Source of the DNA: Paenibacillus naphthalenovorans
GTDB taxonomy: Bacteria; Bacillota; Bacilli; Paenibacillales; NBRC-103111
Assembly: GCF_900099895.1 (NCBI RefSeq)
Contig: NZ_FNDY01000036.1
Coordinates: 1-43,765 of the forward strand
DNA: 43,765 nt
Direction of reading: 5' to 3'
Positions 9,116-17,065 of the stretch are shown piece by piece (within the stretch, counting starts at the first letter, position 1; the number at the start of each line of letters is the position of its first letter). The position numbers were made by a program, and so were the translations under genes. The notes under the pieces were generated by a model, which saw nothing but the letters and a program-made list of their open reading frames with translations, was not told the DNA's origin and did not search any database.

Positions 9116-9592
9116 CTAGTCTCGGCGTGCGCCGCGACCGCCGCGCTTACCCTCGGTGTTCTTCTTAAGGGAAGAAATGCGGTCTTCGCTGTCTTTCAGG
9201 AAGCGAGCCATTTTATCTTCAAAGGAAAGCCTGGTTGCGGGAGGTTTACCACCACGGCCTCCACGATCCCCACGGTCTCCTCGGTTAAAGCCTCCGCGGT
9301 CTCCTCCTTGTCTTTCAAAACGAGCGGGCCTTGTCGGCGGAGCAGCATCTACCGGACGATCCACCGTTTGCTTGATGGATAAACCGATTTTGCCGTCTTT
9401 GTCGACATTAATCACTTTCACGGTAACGATATCGTTCAGCTTGAGATGATCGTTGACATCCTTGACATAGTTGTCCGCAATCTCCGAGATGTGTACAAGG
9501 CCGGTAACCCCCTCGGAAAGCTCGACGAACGCCCCAAAGTGAGTAATGCCTGTTACTTTTCCTTGCAGCTTGCTGCCCACTTCAATTGCCAT
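9116..9592 (-). CDS. yabR: S1-domain RNA-binding protein YabR with RG-rich tail
   Basis: 158 residues. The first ~72 form a single S1 OB-fold (GKVTGITHFGAFVEL, GLVHISEIAD, VKVINVDKDGKIGLS), followed by a low-complexity RG/GDRGG region at about 90-115 and a basic end. S1 domains bind single-stranded RNA, commonly on the ribosome. The position between divIC and spoIIE is conserved. The ATG start has GGGAGG about 13 nt upstream, a rather long spacing. A clean sigma-A promoter precedes it. The role is probably RNA- or ribosome-related; the exact function is not known to me. Confidence 0.9.
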   Translation of the reverse strand: MAIEVGSKLQGKVTGITHFGAFVELSEGVTGLVHISEIADNYVKDVNDHLKLNDIVTVKVINVDKDGKIGLSIKQTVDRPVDAAPPTRPARFERQGGDRGGFNRGDRGDRGGRGGKPPATRLSFEDKMARFLKDSEDRISSLKKNTEGKRGGRGARRD

Positions 9593-9656
9593 AAAGTAAA
9601 CTGATCCTCCCTTAAATAGTTAGCAATGCAAAAAAAACAATAATGAAGCTACGCAG

Positions 9657-9685
9657 ATTATAACTTATGGAGAAAATACGGTCAA
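9657..9685 (-). promoter_or_regulatory. Sigma-A promoter of yabR
   Basis: TTGACC (9685-9680), a 17-bp spacer and a perfect TATAAT (9662-9657) on the minus strand, about 65 bp upstream of the yabR ATG. Confidence 0.78.
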
Positions 9686-9713
9686 CACAAGGCGTAGACC
9701 ATCATTTGCTAGG

Positions 9714-10043
9714 TTATTTCTGTGGCGGCTTCGGGGTATAAAACAACGTTTCTCCTTGCTTTACATAATGAAGCTCTTTACGGATTTTTTGCTCTACGTA
9801 TTCCGGGTCATTGAGCCTTTCGATTTCGCGCTGCAGGCTGTCATAGACCTGCTGCGTCTTGGTCAGTTCCTGCTCAAGGGCGCTAACCTTCTCTTTCCGG
9901 TCACTGATTTTGTCAGCCTGGTTCCAAAGGGTAATGCCGGCCCAACTCAAAAAGCATGCCAGCACCAGCATCACAAAACGGCGTCGGCGATACGAGCCTT
10001 TGTTTTGCGGCTCACTATGTTTTGCTTTAGAAGCTGCCTGCAT
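9714..10043 (-). CDS. divIC: Cell division protein DivIC (FtsB-like)
   Basis: Bitopic septum protein that works with FtsL and DivIB to activate septal peptidoglycan synthesis. The 109 residues have a basic cytoplasmic N-terminus (SYRRRR), one membrane helix at about 24-41, an extracellular coiled coil at about 46-80 and the conserved DPEYVEQKIRKELHYVKQGE region. ATG with GGGAGG upstream. It sits between yabQ and yabR as in B. subtilis. Confidence 0.93.
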   Translation of the reverse strand: MQAASKAKHSEPQNKGSYRRRRFVMLVLACFLSWAGITLWNQADKISDRKEKVSALEQELTKTQQVYDSLQREIERLNDPEYVEQKIRKELHYVKQGETLFYTPKPPQK

Positions 10044-10083
10044 GAACCTTGTATCCTCCCAGGTTACGATAAGAGCGAAACTC

Positions 10084-10665
10084 TTATCTGAATTTTTGCA
10101 GCCAGGCTGCGACAGTTGTTATCATTTGCTTCATCCATGCGGGAACCGGAATTCGGGCGCGAATCCATCGGCTAATCGGCCTCACCAGCCATACAAGCAA
10201 TTTCCGCACAGGATAGCATAATTGTATCACAGTTTTATAAAGGAAAATAGCCACCGCGAGCAAAAATCCTAAAAAGATGATCAAAAACCGGTATAATCCG
10301 ATCGCGGGCTTGACAATAAACACCCGGATCAACTGCTTTCCAATGCGAACGGCGGCCAGCACAATGCGGATCAATAACCGAATCACCCAGATGACCGCAC
10401 GGCTAAACACCAAAAAATATAAAACGATGCCGATGCCAAGACCAAGAAAAATAAACGGGCGAACCTCGCCCCAGTTGCTCTCATAAAGAAGCCTGAACAC
10501 GATCAGCGTGCCGATGAACCAATACAGGAGATCCAGGACGGCTTTCATCCAAGAGGGTACTTTCAGCTGGCCAGCAAGCACCCGGTACATGTCGAACAGC
10601 ACTCCCAGCGCGAGCCCTCCTGCAGACATCATGCCCAGCGTCACAAATTGAATCTGCAGCGTCAC
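10084..10665 (-). CDS. yabQ: Spore cortex biosynthesis membrane protein YabQ
   Basis: 193 residues with helices at about 3-25, 42-60, 70-90 and 125-150. The YabQ signature GLALGVLFDMYRVL is near the N-terminus. In B. subtilis YabQ sits in the outer forespore membrane and is required for cortex formation. The GTG start overlaps the yabP stop by 4 bp (GTGA), so translation is coupled. Confidence 0.92.
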   Translation of the reverse strand: MTLQIQFVTLGMMSAGGLALGVLFDMYRVLAGQLKVPSWMKAVLDLLYWFIGTLIVFRLLYESNWGEVRPFIFLGLGIGIVLYFLVFSRAVIWVIRLLIRIVLAAVRIGKQLIRVFIVKPAIGLYRFLIIFLGFLLAVAIFLYKTVIQLCYPVRKLLVWLVRPISRWIRARIPVPAWMKQMITTVAAWLQKFR

Positions 10666-10946
10666 TTAAACAGTTTACCGAAAAATCCCTTGGTTTTCCC
10701 CTGGGAGTTTGCATCCACATACGCCAGCTCGTTGACATACCCTTCAATCGCGACCAGGCCCTGCTCGAGACTTAAATTTTTGATATGTAAATTTTGGCCT
10801 TTGATCATCAGATAGCCGCACTCGGTTTCCAGCAAAAACTCCTCGCTGTCGAAGCTTTCCACATTCAGCACTCCGGATACTTCCAGCAGCTTGCGGTTGA
10901 GCATTTTAATCTCCTGGCGCTTTACCTTCCCCGGCAATTCTGCCAT
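10662..10946 (-). CDS. yabP: Sporulation protein YabP
   Basis: 94 residues. The YabP/YqfC-family pattern is clear: NRKLLEVSGVLNVESFDSEEF followed by GYLMIKGQNLHIKNLSLEQG. The family is made in the mother cell under sigma-E; the biochemical role is unknown. The ATG start has a strong GAGGAGGGG upstream. It is coupled to yabQ. Confidence 0.93.
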   Translation of the reverse strand: MAELPGKVKRQEIKMLNRKLLEVSGVLNVESFDSEEFLLETECGYLMIKGQNLHIKNLSLEQGLVAIEGYVNELAYVDANSQGKTKGFFGKLFK

Positions 10947-10997
10947 GGCACGTCCCCCTCCTCATCACTTTGGCCTGCCCAAAGCATGCTTACTATA

Positions 10998-11005
10998 AAC
11001 GTATG
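10998..11005 (-). promoter_or_regulatory. Possible sigma-E -10 element for yabPQ
   Basis: CATACGTT on the minus strand resembles the sigma-E -10 (CATACAnT) about 52 bp upstream of yabP. No convincing -35 was found, so the call rests mainly on the known sigma-E control of yabP in B. subtilis. Confidence 0.28.
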
Positions 11006-11092
11006 GGGGTCGTCCGAGGTTTAGAACTCCCAATCGGAATCCGATGCGCCATCCTGCAGGATCCGCCTGTGACCGGAAATTACCGCCAGACT

Positions 11093-11124
11093 AAAAAGAG
11101 ACCGAGCATCCGCTCAGTCTCTTC
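11093..11124 (-). terminator. Terminator of the hbs-rqcP unit
   Basis: A 12-bp stem (11096-11107 with 11112-11123, one mismatch) with a 4-nt loop, followed by TTTTTAG on the minus strand. Confidence 0.9.
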
Positions 11125-11139
11125 TTGATCGAAATCGGA

Positions 11140-11418
11140 TCACAACAAAAAGTCCGAATCACGTTTGTTCATTTCTTCTTTCAGCAGCGTGTACATCTTG
11201 GCCGCGTCTTCCTTGCGGGTTGACTCGGACAGCAGTTCCACGCGAACGGTGACCAGCTTCTGCCCGAATTGAATCGTCAGTTCGTCGCCTACCTTCACCG
11301 TGCTGCTGGGTTTGGCTTCCCTTCCGTTAATCCAGACGCGGCCCTGTTCGGATACGTCCTTAGCGACCGTACGGCGCTTAATTAAACGGGAGAGCTTGAG
11401 AAACTTGTCAAGCCGCAT
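11140..11418 (-). CDS. rqcP: S4-domain protein RqcP (YabO), ribosome quality control
   Basis: 92 residues with one S4 RNA-binding domain (MRLDKFLKLSRLIKRRTVA, GRVWINGREAKPSSTVKVGDEL). In B. subtilis RqcP works with RqcH on stalled 50S subunits to add poly-alanine tails to nascent chains. The ATG overlaps the HU stop codon by one base (TAATG), so translation is coupled to the abundant HU protein. Confidence 0.93.
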   Translation of the reverse strand: MRLDKFLKLSRLIKRRTVAKDVSEQGRVWINGREAKPSSTVKVGDELTIQFGQKLVTVRVELLSESTRKEDAAKMYTLLKEEMNKRDSDFLL

Positions 11419-11690
11419 TATTTCACCGCTTCTTTAAGCTTGTTGCCTGCTTTAAAGGCTGGAACCTTGGATTCTGGAATTGTAATCTCTTTACCGGTTT
11501 GCGGGTTGCGGCCCGTGCGTCCGGAACGTTTGCGAGTTTCAAATGTGCCGAAACCAATCAGCTGAACCTTGTCACCATTCGACAAAGCTTCTGTTACTTC
11601 GCCAAGAAAACTGTTTAATACAGATTCCACGTCTTTTTTTGTAAGGCCGCTTTTTTCAGCGATGTTGTTGATCAAATCGGTTTTGTTCAT
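11418..11690 (-). CDS. hbs: DNA-binding protein HU
   Basis: 90 residues of canonical HU: MNKTDLINNIAEKSGLTKKD, the GFGTFETRKRSGRTGRNPQTG beta-arm and VPAFKAGNKLKEAVK. It bends and compacts the chromosome as a dimer. GAGGAGG precedes the ATG. In B. subtilis hbs lies elsewhere, near spoIVA; here it sits between yabN and rqcP. Other HU copies may exist outside the window. Confidence 0.96.
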   Translation of the reverse strand: MNKTDLINNIAEKSGLTKKDVESVLNSFLGEVTEALSNGDKVQLIGFGTFETRKRSGRTGRNPQTGKEITIPESKVPAFKAGNKLKEAVK

Positions 11691-11766
11691 GAGTAAATAT
11701 CCTCCTCTTTGAATGACGCTAAGCTTATGTATTCTTTGCTTGCATAGGAAATTCCTGCAAAGATGC

Positions 11767-13275
11767 TTATTTTTTTAGAACTTTTTTTGCTTCCTGCCAA
11801 AGAGATTCCATCTCCTGCAAATCAGTTTGGTCAAATGTCTTGCCCTTTAAACGCAGCTGCGATTCAATATAGCTGAATCTGTCGAAAAATTTTCGGTTGG
11901 CGTCGGCCATGGCTTCCTCGGGATCCACCTTCAAAAAACGTGCAAGATTCACGACGGCAAACAGCAAGTCACCAATCTCCTCCTGCTGCTCCGCTTTACC
12001 GAACCGTTCGATCGCTTCCTTCACTTCGGCCAACTCCGATTCCACAATCGGCAGCACCTCTTCCAAAGCGCTCCAATCAAAGCCAACGCCGGCGGCTTTC
12101 TTCTGAAGCTTATACGCCTTCATCAGCCCCGGCAGATCGCGCGGCACGCCCGACAGCACCGATTGCTCGTCAGGGTTTATGCCTTTACGGCGTTTTTCTT
12201 CGTCTTTGATCTGCTGCCAGTTGCTTAGCGCTTCGTCCGCATCCTCCGCCTGCATGGAGCCGAATACGTGAGGATGACGGCGGATCAGCTTTTCGTTGAG
12301 CTCCTGAATCACATCGAATACGGTGAAGGAGCCGGCCTCCGCTTCAATTTGCGAATGCAACATGATTTGCAGCAGCAAGTCGCCTAATTCTTCGCACATA
12401 TGATCTGGATCGTCGTCGTCGATCGTTTCCAGTACTTCGTAGGCCTCTTCAATCAAGTTTTTGCGCAGCGACTTGTGCGTTTGCTCCCGGTCCCACGGAC
12501 ACCCTTCCGGGCTTCGCAGAATGTGCACGATTTCGTGCAGACGGGAGAAGGTGCGGCTGCGCACATCGTCCCGATCCGTCCGCGGCACCCACACCAATGA
12601 CAAGTTGCCGTAACCTTCTACACGGTCAAGCTCATACAAAGGCACCTCACGAACGCGCTCCTCCCCTGTCACGCCAAGCGAATGGCCAACGGTTACCGGA
12701 TAGTCGTCCGGGTACAGTTCCATCAGCGTCAGCTTCACATCCGAGGCCGTATAGACATCATACACTTGTCCGATCAAGGTATGCAGCTGCGGATTCAGGG
12801 AGCTTGCCTGAAGTGAGGTACCGTCAAGCAGCTGAAAGCCCTCGATGGGATCAAAGCCGAGCCTCAGAAAGGCCTGATCGAGAAAGCTCTCGCCGCCCAT
12901 GAACCCGAGCAGCACGCCTTCGGCCGGACAACGCTCGCGAAGCAGCTGCACCGTCCGCTCGGCGACCATCGGATGTCCGGGGACGGCGTACAGCACTTCC
13001 CCCGCCCCTGGAGTCTTCGCCCGGGCGATCAGCGTAGAGGCGATCGTTTCGTACACCGTGTCGAACGCCTCATTGGCTTCATATACGGCGTCGAACGTCT
13101 CATAGCGCAGCCCGTGGTGATCAAGCATCGAGACCATCGGATGCTCCTTGGTGCGCAGATACAGCGCTCCGCCCGTCGTGCCGGTGGATTCGAGCTTTCT
13201 CCAGACGCCGAGCGTCAGTTGATTCGGGTCGCCGGTTCCGAGGCCGACAACGGTAATTTGCGGTTGCATAGACAT
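11767..13275 (-). CDS. yabN: YabN: tetrapyrrole methylase-like domain fused to MazG NTP pyrophosphohydrolase
   Basis: 502 residues. The N-terminal half has the SAM-dependent tetrapyrrole methylase fold (VVGLGTGDPNQLT, YAVPGHPMVAERT). The C-terminal half has tandem MazG modules with metal-binding acidic motifs (EEAYEVLE, EELGDLLLQ, then EEIGDLLFAVVN). MazG hydrolyses NTPs, including damaged ones and ppGpp-linked pools in some bacteria; the substrate of the methylase domain is unknown. The ATG has AGGAGG about 10 nt upstream. The fusion is normal in spore-formers. Confidence 0.93.
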   Translation of the reverse strand: MSMQPQITVVGLGTGDPNQLTLGVWRKLESTGTTGGALYLRTKEHPMVSMLDHHGLRYETFDAVYEANEAFDTVYETIASTLIARAKTPGAGEVLYAVPGHPMVAERTVQLLRERCPAEGVLLGFMGGESFLDQAFLRLGFDPIEGFQLLDGTSLQASSLNPQLHTLIGQVYDVYTASDVKLTLMELYPDDYPVTVGHSLGVTGEERVREVPLYELDRVEGYGNLSLVWVPRTDRDDVRSRTFSRLHEIVHILRSPEGCPWDREQTHKSLRKNLIEEAYEVLETIDDDDPDHMCEELGDLLLQIMLHSQIEAEAGSFTVFDVIQELNEKLIRRHPHVFGSMQAEDADEALSNWQQIKDEEKRRKGINPDEQSVLSGVPRDLPGLMKAYKLQKKAAGVGFDWSALEEVLPIVESELAEVKEAIERFGKAEQQEEIGDLLFAVVNLARFLKVDPEEAMADANRKFFDRFSYIESQLRLKGKTFDQTDLQEMESLWQEAKKVLKK

Positions 13276-13315
13276 GGCGCAAGCGCCTCCTTAGGTTTTG
13301 ATGCGGCGCTCCGCT

Positions 13316-15097
13316 CTAGGGGAGCAGCCGGAGTCTGCGCAGCAGCGCTAGGGGCTTGCCCCCAAGCTTGGGCACCTGAGCCAGCTCCGCGGCGCTCACC
13401 GCGCCCAGACGCAGCAGCGCGAACGCGAAAGCCAGCGCCCCCAGCGCGACGCCGCTAAGCGCGATGATCGCGGCCATGCCCCGCTCGGGCAGGGCCACAG
13501 GCAGCCGTGCAAGCAGCGGCGGAGCGCCGTGCGTCACGGCCAGCAGGCCGAGCGTCATAAAGCCGACCGCCAGCAGCGGCTTTATGACGGCGCGGCCGCC
13601 CGGGGCCGTGATGCCGGCGGCGCGCAGCGCGTGCGCGAGCGTGAGGCCGCCGGCGAGCGCGTAGGCGGCCACCGCGGCTGCCGCGGCGCCGGCGATGCCG
13701 AAGCGCGGCACAAGCAGCGCGTTCGCCGCGACCTTCACGCCGGCGGCAAGCAGCAGATACAGCGCCGGCGCACGCACGGCGCCAAGCCCTTGCAGCACGC
13801 TGCCGGCGACAATATTGATCACCGAGAACAGCGCGGTGAACGAAAGGATCGCCATCGCCGCCGTACCATCGGCGCTTTTGAAGAACATTACGTTCAGCGG
13901 CTCCGCCAGCACGGCCAGACCGAACGAGGCGGCGAGCCCGATCATCCAGGTGAACCGCAGCGATATCTCCGCCCTGCTGCGCGCTGCCGCCAGATCTCCC
14001 CGCTGTCTGGCTTCCGCCATCGCCGGCACCAGCGCCGCCGACATGGAAGACGCAATCATGGCAACCAGTTGCACCAGAGGCAGGCCGTGATGATAAAGCC
14101 CGAATTGATAAAGCGCCCCGGTTTCGTCATAGCCTGAAATTCGAAGGAGCCTGGGCAGCGTGAAGGAATCCACAAGTGTCAAAATCGGAACCGCAATGGC
14201 GCCGAGGCAGAGCGGAATCGCGTAGACCGTCAACCGTTTCATCAGCGCCCAATCCCGCTTCCATTGCCAAGCGCCGAAGAGGGAAGAACCGCCGACCGCA
14301 CCCGTACTCCCCAGCGTTTCGCGATCCCTCCGCCAAAAAAACAGCATGACCGCCAAACCCGCCATCGCACCTGTCACAGAACCAAACGTGGCGCCTGCGG
14401 CAATCCATTCCGGTCCATAACCCAGATGCATGAGCACGATAAGCAGGATCAGCATCGTACCCACCCGCACCGTTTGTTCGGCAACCTGCGACCAAGCGGT
14501 CGGAACCATATTTTGAAATCCTTGATAGTAGCCGCGCAGGCAGGACATGACCGGTACGATCAACAGTGCAAACGACACGCTGCGAATCGCCTCGACGGTT
14601 TGCGAAGCACCTATCCATCGCGCGATCGTATCGGCTCCGGAATACAGCAGCAGGAAGAAACAAATTCCCGTCGCCATCAGCGCAACCAAGGCCACACGAA
14701 GCACACGGCGCGCTTCGTCGAAGCGGCGGGCGGCCGCATACTCAGATACAAATTTCGATATCACCAGCGGAAAACCGGCCGTCGCCAAAAACAAAATTAA
14801 AATATAGAGCGGATAAACCGCGTTATAAATGCCGAATACCGCATCGCCGGCCAAATTCTGAAGCGGAATTTTCTGCAGCGTTCCGATCAGCTTGGAGATG
14901 ACAGCGGCCATCCCCAACAAAGCAGCGCCTTTGAGCAGCGCCGAGCCCGCGCGTCCCCCATCGGTCCGCCCCTCCGGCCCGAACGCCTTGTCCGTCTCCT
15001 TTCCTCCGATGCTCTCCCTCTCCTTCTTGCCGTACCGCACTAAAGCTTGGCTTAGCGTCCGTCTTAACGCCAACATTATACCGCACTTGCCGCCCAT
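13316..15097 (-). CDS. yabM: SpoVB/YabM-like polysaccharide (lipid II-type) flippase
   Basis: Multi-pass membrane protein of the MOP/MVF superfamily with about 14 helices, starting at GAALLGMAAVISKLIGTLQKIPLQNLAG near residue 58. The family includes SpoVB (cortex synthesis) and YabM; the position between yabN and spoVT matches yabM. The 593-residue frame has a basic, poorly conserved N-terminus of about 50 residues. A possible sigma-A promoter (TTGGAA, 18 bp, TATAAT ending at 15075) lies over codons 1-8, so the true start may be downstream; no clear Shine-Dalgarno/start pair was found. The 3' half (about 13316-13800) is much richer in GC than its neighbours. Confidence 0.87.
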   Translation of the reverse strand: MGGKCGIMLALRRTLSQALVRYGKKERESIGGKETDKAFGPEGRTDGGRAGSALLKGAALLGMAAVISKLIGTLQKIPLQNLAGDAVFGIYNAVYPLYILILFLATAGFPLVISKFVSEYAAARRFDEARRVLRVALVALMATGICFFLLLYSGADTIARWIGASQTVEAIRSVSFALLIVPVMSCLRGYYQGFQNMVPTAWSQVAEQTVRVGTMLILLIVLMHLGYGPEWIAAGATFGSVTGAMAGLAVMLFFWRRDRETLGSTGAVGGSSLFGAWQWKRDWALMKRLTVYAIPLCLGAIAVPILTLVDSFTLPRLLRISGYDETGALYQFGLYHHGLPLVQLVAMIASSMSAALVPAMAEARQRGDLAAARSRAEISLRFTWMIGLAASFGLAVLAEPLNVMFFKSADGTAAMAILSFTALFSVINIVAGSVLQGLGAVRAPALYLLLAAGVKVAANALLVPRFGIAGAAAAAVAAYALAGGLTLAHALRAAGITAPGGRAVIKPLLAVGFMTLGLLAVTHGAPPLLARLPVALPERGMAAIIALSGVALGALAFAFALLRLGAVSAAELAQVPKLGGKPLALLRRLRLLP

Positions 15098-15112
15098 TTT
15101 CCAAAACCAAGC

Positions 15113-15159
15113 AAAAAAGCTTCCCGATATCCCTTCAAGAGGATGCCATCAGGAAGCCC
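15113..15159 (-). terminator. Terminator of spoVT
   Basis: Stem AAGCTTCCCGAT (15117-15128) with ATCAGGAAGCC (15148-15158) ends in six T residues on the minus strand. It lies between spoVT and yabM. Confidence 0.82.
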
Positions 15160-15195
15160 TGCTTTTGCTTTCTTGCGGTTGATTTCAGCCGCACA

Positions 15196-15738
15196 TTATT
15201 GTTCCATTTGCTTGGCGAGGAAGCCCGCAGCCGTTTCCGCCATTTTGAGCTCCATTTGGCCCATTTTCACACTTTCATCCTTGCTGACCAGAATCACCGC
15301 TCCGATCGGGTCTCCGCCCGCCACAATCGGAGCAATCACATACGAGCTGTAAGTTTCGTTTACATCCTTGGAAATTTCATATGACCCGCTGCTGCTTTCT
15401 ATCGAAGCCTTACGGTTTTCCATGCATTGTTCAACGAGAGAACCGATCGGCTTGTCCAAATATTCCTTCTTGGAACCGCCGGCTACGGCAATCATGGTAT
15501 CGCGGTCCGATATCATCGTAATGTGGCCTGTACTTTCATATAAGGACTCGGCATATTCTTTTGCAAAATCACCCAGTTCACCGATAGGAGAGTATTTCTT
15601 AAGAATCACTTCTCCGTCGCGGTCTACAAAGATTTCGAGAGGATCCCCTTCCCGAATCCGCAGCGTACGGCGAATCTCCTTGGGGATGACGACCCTGCCA
15701 AGATCGTCTATACGACGAACGATTCCAGTTGCTTTCAT
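15196..15738 (-). CDS. spoVT: Stage V sporulation regulator SpoVT
   Basis: Late forespore transcription factor tuning sigma-G genes. 180 residues: an AbrB-type swapped-hairpin DNA-binding domain at 1-50 (MKATGIVRRIDDLGRVVIPK) and a GAF-like domain at about 55-178. Length matches B. subtilis SpoVT (178). ATG start with GCGAGG about 11 nt upstream. A sigma-G-type promoter precedes it. Confidence 0.97.
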   Translation of the reverse strand: MKATGIVRRIDDLGRVVIPKEIRRTLRIREGDPLEIFVDRDGEVILKKYSPIGELGDFAKEYAESLYESTGHITMISDRDTMIAVAGGSKKEYLDKPIGSLVEQCMENRKASIESSSGSYEISKDVNETYSSYVIAPIVAGGDPIGAVILVSKDESVKMGQMELKMAETAAGFLAKQMEQ

Positions 15739-15819
15739 AATTCTAGATGCCTCGCTTTCCTGAGAGTTAGATACAGACTGGACTCTAATTTATGCCAATG
15801 GAGGGAATTGAACTAATCT

Positions 15820-15850
15820 TAGTATTCTTCGATTCCCAAGTGGTTATGCA
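15820..15850 (-). promoter_or_regulatory. Candidate sigma-G promoter of spoVT
   Basis: On the minus strand TGCATA (15850-15845), an 18-bp spacer and AATACTA (15826-15820). This fits the sigma-G pattern (G[AC]ATR, 18 bp, CATNNTA) with one -10 mismatch. SpoVT is sigma-G dependent in B. subtilis. Confidence 0.5.
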
Positions 15851-15933
15851 TGATACCTGGCGCTTGATCCTTGCGGTCATCGGTTCATTATGTAAGAATG
15901 TCCGCCGCTGTTTACATTATGTCCAAAAAAATG

Positions 15934-15966
15934 AAAACAAAACAGGGCATCCATACGGGTGCCCTG
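15934..15966 (-). terminator. Terminator of the parvulin gene
   Basis: A 10-bp stem CAGGGCATCC (15943-15952) with GGGTGCCCTG (15957-15966), containing one T-G wobble, and a 4-nt loop, is followed by TTTTGTTTT on the minus strand, 7 bp past the stop. Confidence 0.88.
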
Positions 15967-15973
15967 GTAAATC

Positions 15974-17065
15974 TTACTTGCCGTTTTCCGTCTTTGGAGC
16001 ATCGGATTGAGGAGCGTCCGGTTGCGGAGCTTGCGTACCCGGCGTTTCTGCGGGCTTAGACTCTTCCGGCTTAGGCAGATTGTTCGTCTCAATAAGCCCA
16101 GGAAGCTCTTTCTCCATAAATTCATGCACCTTGTTTTGCGCCGCTTCAGAGCGTAAGTCCGGCTTTACTTCATCAAACGTTTTGGTTTTGCGGGATTCAA
16201 CCTTCATGATATGGTAACCGAATGTCGTTTCTACCGGATCGCTGATCTGGCCGATCGGAAGCTCGATAGCAGCCTGTTTGAATTCAGGCACCCATTGAGA
16301 AAGAGGCATATCCGTATAGGTCCCCCCCTTATCCTTGGAGCCCGGATCTTCCGAATATTCCTTGGCCAGCGCGGCAAAGTCGCCGCCCTGCGTCAGCTTG
16401 TCCTTTACTTCTTTCGCCCGCTTTAAGGCTTCTTCCTTCGTACGGGTCTCTTTCCCCGTCGCCGGATCATTAATGCCGATGAGAATATGGCTGACCGTAG
16501 CGATATCGTAGGCGTTCTTGTCCTGCGTCAGCTTCTGGTCATAAGCCGCTTTGAGATCCGCATCCGGAATCTTGCTCTCTTCCGACACGAAAACTTGAAT
16601 GCTCTGATGCACGAATTCATCCAAGTCCTTTTCCGTAATGTTGTTATCCTTCAGCAGCTTTTCCATGCCGCCTTCCTGCATGCCCATAAAGCTTTTAAGC
16701 TGTTCAAGCTGCTGCTGCGACTGCTTGTCGGCTTCCGCTTTCGCTTTGTCGTCCGCACGGGACGCCAGAATCTTGAACGCAACCAATTGATTCATCATGT
16801 CATGCTGAAACGCCGGCTCATCTTTATACTGCGCATACTGCTGGTTAAAAAGCAAATTGACGTTCATAAATGTTTCAAATTCCCCGCGTGTCACCTGGCC
16901 GCCGTCTTTGTACGTGACAAGCACTTCATCAGGATTGCCTTCCGGCGCCGCGGTGGAGCCGCCCTCGTCTTTCTTTCCGCATCCTGCCGTTACACCAATA
17001 ATCAATATGAGTGCGAAAAGAGCCAAAAGCCCTTTTTGCAACGGGTTCCCTTTATTTTGCCACAT
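15974..17065 (-). CDS. Parvulin-type peptidyl-prolyl isomerase lipoprotein (PrsA/SurA-like)
   Basis: 363 residues. A signal peptide with lipobox VTAGC anchors it at Cys29. A SurA-like N-terminal helical region follows (about 40-170), then a parvulin rotamase domain at about 188-290 (VSHILIG, FAALAKEYSEDPGSKDKGG, TTFGYHIMKVES). The C-terminal tail is Pro/Glu/Gln rich. It should fold secreted proteins outside the membrane. The ATG lies inside the last codons of mfd (14-bp overlap) with AGGGAG upstream, so it is coupled to mfd. B. subtilis has no such gene between mfd and spoVT. No gene symbol is given because several PrsA-like paralogs are usual. Confidence 0.9.
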   Translation of the reverse strand: MWQNKGNPLQKGLLALFALILIIGVTAGCGKKDEGGSTAAPEGNPDEVLVTYKDGGQVTRGEFETFMNVNLLFNQQYAQYKDEPAFQHDMMNQLVAFKILASRADDKAKAEADKQSQQQLEQLKSFMGMQEGGMEKLLKDNNITEKDLDEFVHQSIQVFVSEESKIPDADLKAAYDQKLTQDKNAYDIATVSHILIGINDPATGKETRTKEEALKRAKEVKDKLTQGGDFAALAKEYSEDPGSKDKGGTYTDMPLSQWVPEFKQAAIELPIGQISDPVETTFGYHIMKVESRKTKTFDEVKPDLRSEAAQNKVHEFMEKELPGLIETNNLPKPEESKPAETPGTQAPQPDAPQSDAPKTENGK

